A program made the position numbers and the translations under genes. The notes beneath the pieces are model-generated. The model was not told the origin of the DNA. It made no database searches and was given only the letters and a program-made list of their open reading frames with translations. A stretch of 9,553 nt of DNA, from the NCBI GenBank assembly GCA_910584665.1, contig CAJUBL010000083.1, forward strand, positions 1 through 9,553. The letters run 5' to 3'. This stretch comes from an uncultured Muribaculaceae bacterium. Lineage in GTDB: Bacteria > Bacteroidota > Bacteroidia > Bacteroidales > Muribaculaceae. Below, one piece after another: positions 8,001 to 9,553 of this stretch. Numbering within the stretch: the stretch's first letter is position 1; each line of letters starts with the position of its first letter.

Positions 8001-8393
8001 TACGGATGGGTTGACGACACGTTTTACACACGTCCTTTCTTCTGTGACGGCAATGTCCCGTACTATCTTGTCGAAGGCGCATGGACACCCGACCATACCG
8101 ACGCAGAATATCCGAGACTAAGCACCGAAACACGCATCAACGGAGGCAAATATTCCGACTGGTGGGTTAAGAACGGTGCCTACATGCGCCTCAAGAATGC
8201 CCAGATAGGGTATACTCTTCCTACCGGAATAACAACAGTATTAGGACTGCAGAAAGTGCGGGCCTACGTAGCGGGACGAAATCTGTTCACCATATCGGGA
8301 GTAAAATATTTTGACCCTGAAATGCCCAACGTAAACCAAGGATATTACCCACAGCAACGGGTGTATGAATTTGGTCTTAACATATCATTCTAA
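5019..8393 (+). CDS. SusC-like TonB-dependent outer-membrane transporter with N-terminal STN domain
   Basis: This 1124-residue protein is a SusC/RagA-family outer-membrane channel. Its parts in order are: a signal peptide at about 1-27 (hydrophobic core LLIVGTMLAVSMIANA); a secretin/TonB short N-terminal (STN) domain at about 29-100; a carboxypeptidase-regulatory-like domain at about 114-190 (VTGTVVDETGEPIIGGTV, then DFEGNFTL and YIGYKTQ); a TonB box region at about 191-203 (ILDEVVVVGYGTQ); a plug at about 204-318 with SLLQGKLPGL, the variant VRGVGNGDGSVLCVVDG and YGFNGSGGVILITTK; and a beta-barrel ending in VYEFGLNISF. The family imports glycans or peptides captured by a SusD lipoprotein, powered by TonB. 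The STN domain usually contacts a FecR-type anti-sigma factor, but no such gene lies in the window. The susD-like gene follows after 11 bases, so the two are an operon. The first 650 bases are more AT-rich than the rest and hold four A7 runs. The substrate cannot be read from the sequence. Confidence 0.95.
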   Translation: MFLRTLKLKPRLLIVGTMLAVSMIANAGITLTTGSDTKVSDVISSIKRQSDYIFFYNDDIANVRVKAVTINNEEIKEALKKIFEGTSISYIVKDNVIYLKKARPRDINNGKKRTVTGTVVDETGEPIIGGTVLIKGSSNGVATDFEGNFTLDNVPEDADIVFSYIGYKTQSIKASDTAALASVVMAENTQILDEVVVVGYGTQRRHSVTGSVAQVSADELKKAPAGNLSSLLQGKLPGLVATQNSGQPGSDGVSMYVRGVGNGDGSVLCVVDGIVRPFPNVSPEEIESITVLKDAASAAVYGFNGSGGVILITTKHGDIQKPTITVNSAISLSTNTAFPKFLNGPDYMKWYDKAQELDGYSLESRRFTQDEINRATYGDPLGVYTNNDWFDLLFKDAATTYNNNISLSGGTERYKYFVSFGAYNQDGVIENTSYDNYSVRSNIDARITSNFDVSVGINLRQSNQKEPSMGIATIMQQAMLSYPYLPAETYSGMPVGSLNGAGNGNNNPLAVRDLSGLKKLDEKRIECNIQISYKIPKIKGLTMKFVASYDYLDRKTKFEKTPYKLAVYNQSTRTWTESYGRVLNDGKVRVQQDRVDQSDYYIRPSIEYDGLIGQHNIKLLALYEYGEINYTDMSAGKWDYPIDDILDLTWGNEVIPNSVYGTHNKSKRAGFVGRINYSYDNRYLAEVSARVDGTQMLPGNNRWGVFPGVSVGWRITEEDFIRENPDLHFLNNLKLRLSFGRLGSQNGLGYGLSYLSMASLSQSPIVAIGSETRRYLNIGSIPNGNLKWQYTDTYNIGLDASLWNGLLGMEADLFYSRTRRKIEAQAGSFPPSLGGYFSPLVNSGEHDNRGFELLLTHMNRIGNVNYSVRGNLSWSRNKVLKINESSNVPMAMRQIGKPMGQYYGFVSDGLFQSEEEIANSAVYGPTLPGDIKLVDINRDGKITFEQDRVAIGRSNIPEMTFGLNLTADWKGFDFNAFFQGAAIFDVYLCGTYPQYGWVDDTFYTRPFFCDGNVPYYLVEGAWTPDHTDAEYPRLSTETRINGGKYSDWWVKNGAYMRLKNAQIGYTLPTGITTVLGLQKVRAYVAGRNLFTISGVKYFDPEMPNVNQGYYPQQRVYEFGLNISF

Positions 8394-8404
8394 ACGTTAT
8401 ACCG

Positions 8405-9505
8405 ATGAAATCAAGTATCAACATCATAAAGAACACGACCATAACGATAGCCGTGGCGGCGCTGATCGCCTCCTGCAGCCTCGAGCCGGAACTGACAAGC
8501 ACATATACCGAGGATGTGCTATGGAAAAATGAGAACAACGTAGATCTTTATCTGAATTCATTCTACCCTCTTATCGGTTCAGGCTACTACGCCGATGCAA
8601 TCGGTGATGACGGCTTCAGCGACATCGCTAAAATGACACTTCCCCACAGCAACCAGAACCTATGGGCTTTCGGATCGGTGACTATCGAGCCTGCCAACAA
8701 TATCTTTGACAACTGGAGCTGGGGCTATAACTGGGTAACTCAGATTAACCGTTTTCTTGACGGTCTCAGGACAAAAGGAGCCCACCTGCCCAAGGCTCTC
8801 AGAGAGAAAGCCGAGGGTGAGGCCCGGTTCTTCAGAGCCCACGTGTATTTCATGATGGCCCGACGTTATGGAGCCAACCTGATCATCTACCCCGAGCTAC
8901 CGGTTCTGGGCGACAGCAACCACGCCATGAGCACCCCCGACGAGGTATGGGACTTCATTCAATCCGACCTCGAGTTTGCCGCTCTTCATCTGCCTGCAAA
9001 AGAATCGGCTCCCTCAGGCAAGCTCACCACGGGTGCCGCCTATGGTCTTCTCGCCCGTACCATGCTGTATGCAGGCCGCTGGAAAGCCGCATCTGACGCC
9101 GCCGCTACCGTAATGAGCATGGACTATGACCTCTACCCCGACTATGGCAATCTTTTCACAATACGCCGTATTAACGGAACTCCAAACAAGGAGAGCATTC
9201 TTGAGTTCGGATTTATAAAACCCGAACTTGCATATAACTTTGACTCCATGTACTCGCCTCCAGGCGAAAGCGGGTTCTGCTACGCCACTCCTACCGAAGA
9301 TCTCGTAAGCCAATATGAGATGGCCGACGGGACTCCGTTCTCATGGTCAAGACACGGAAGCGACCCATACAAGAACCGCGAGCCCCGCTTTTACGCCTCT
9401 ATTTTATATAACGGGGCACCATGGAAAGGGCGCACAATCGAAGCATACGAGGGTGGTATTGACGGCTGGGGATACGGCGGCAACACGACCTGCACAGGCT
9501 ATTAA
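8405..9505 (+). CDS. SusD/RagB-like nutrient-binding outer-membrane lipoprotein, truncated at the C-terminus
   Basis: The product is a 366-residue SusD-family protein with a lipoprotein signal (hydrophobic TITIAVAALIASC, lipidated Cys24). The acidic residues after the cysteine (CSLEPE) fit surface export in Bacteroidetes. Family features follow: an N-terminal SusD-like region with VDLYLNSFYPLIG; the hallmark helix GEARFFRAHVYFMMARRYG at about 138-156; the helical repeat TTGAAYGLLARTMLYAGRW at about 208-226; and the C-terminal-domain landmark KNREPRFYASILYNGAPW at about 323-340. SusD proteins normally run to about 480-650 residues. This one stops at TAA 9503-9505, right after CTGY, where relatives usually continue with a Tyr-Leu-Arg-Lys-like stretch and some 150 or more residues that include the final helices. 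It looks truncated by mutation or by a sequence error. It pairs with the SusC-like gene 11 bases upstream and would cap that channel and bind its substrate. The family call is firm, but function of the short form is doubtful. Confidence 0.9.
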   Translation: MKSSINIIKNTTITIAVAALIASCSLEPELTSTYTEDVLWKNENNVDLYLNSFYPLIGSGYYADAIGDDGFSDIAKMTLPHSNQNLWAFGSVTIEPANNIFDNWSWGYNWVTQINRFLDGLRTKGAHLPKALREKAEGEARFFRAHVYFMMARRYGANLIIYPELPVLGDSNHAMSTPDEVWDFIQSDLEFAALHLPAKESAPSGKLTTGAAYGLLARTMLYAGRWKAASDAAATVMSMDYDLYPDYGNLFTIRRINGTPNKESILEFGFIKPELAYNFDSMYSPPGESGFCYATPTEDLVSQYEMADGTPFSWSRHGSDPYKNREPRFYASILYNGAPWKGRTIEAYEGGIDGWGYGGNTTCTGY

Positions 9506-9553
9506 CGCGAGTTCGGGATAAAAACATAAGAATTTAACACCATTGCTAAGGAC
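9506..9553 (+). other. Possible remnant of the susD reading frame at the window edge
   Basis: These 48 bases follow the SusD-like stop. In the same frame they read REFGIKT, a second TAA at 9527-9529, then EFNTIAKD to the window end. The Arg-Glu-Phe directly after the stop resembles the Leu-Arg-Lys-Phe part of the conserved SusD motif. The segment may therefore be decayed or misread susD sequence and not true intergenic DNA. It is too short to be sure, and no terminator or new gene start is visible. Confidence 0.3.

Noticed and set aside
7512..8096. A 194-codon open frame on the minus strand inside the SusC-like gene
   Set aside because: It lies wholly inside a well-supported barrel-coding region, its translation resembles no family I know, and GC-rich coding DNA often leaves the complementary frame open.
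9315..9521. A + strand frame overlapping the end of the SusD-like gene
   Set aside because: It runs out of frame through the SusD landmark motifs, its translation has no recognisable domain, and it ends within 16 bases of the SusD stop.

Overview
The window looks like chromosomal DNA from a Bacteroidales bacterium. It contains an STN-type SusC/SusD outer-membrane pair, a short TonB energising operon, no clear Shine-Dalgarno sequences, and GC-rich coding sequence that still uses many ATA isoleucine codons. The codon style and gene content suggest a gut Muribaculaceae-like lineage. The order is well supported; the family is a guess. Every supported gene lies on the + strand.

Layout: (1) 1-387, the 3' half of pdxJ (vitamin B6 synthesis), ending in an imperfect hairpin. 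(2) 486-2358, a tight exbB-exbD-tonB cluster encoding the proton-motive-force transducer for TonB-dependent transport. (3) 2382-3341, a type I mannose-6-phosphate isomerase. (4) 3381-4757, an Xaa-Pro aminopeptidase P with all five metal ligands. (5) 4758-5018, an intergenic region holding a perfect 15-bp hairpin and then an AT-rich leader, which separates the housekeeping run from what follows. (6) 5019-8393, a full-length SusC-like TonB-dependent transporter with an extra N-terminal STN domain. (7) 8405-9505, a SusD-like lipoprotein that stops early, followed by 48 bases that run to the window end.

Functionally, ExbB-ExbD-TonB would supply the energy that a SusC-like channel needs to import what its SusD-like partner binds at the cell surface. 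ManA connects fructose-6-phosphate with mannose metabolism and PepP trims proline-containing peptides; neither needs to be tied to the SusCD substrate. No glycoside hydrolase, sulfatase, peptidase or regulator of a polysaccharide-utilisation locus is visible beside the SusCD pair, so its substrate cannot be assigned.

I found no convincing undescribed system. The most notable points are the premature end of the SusD-like gene inside a normally conserved motif, the absence of the sigma/anti-sigma pair expected beside an STN-type SusC, and two strong hairpins at transcription-unit boundaries. No tRNA, rRNA, CRISPR array or insertion sequence was recognised.
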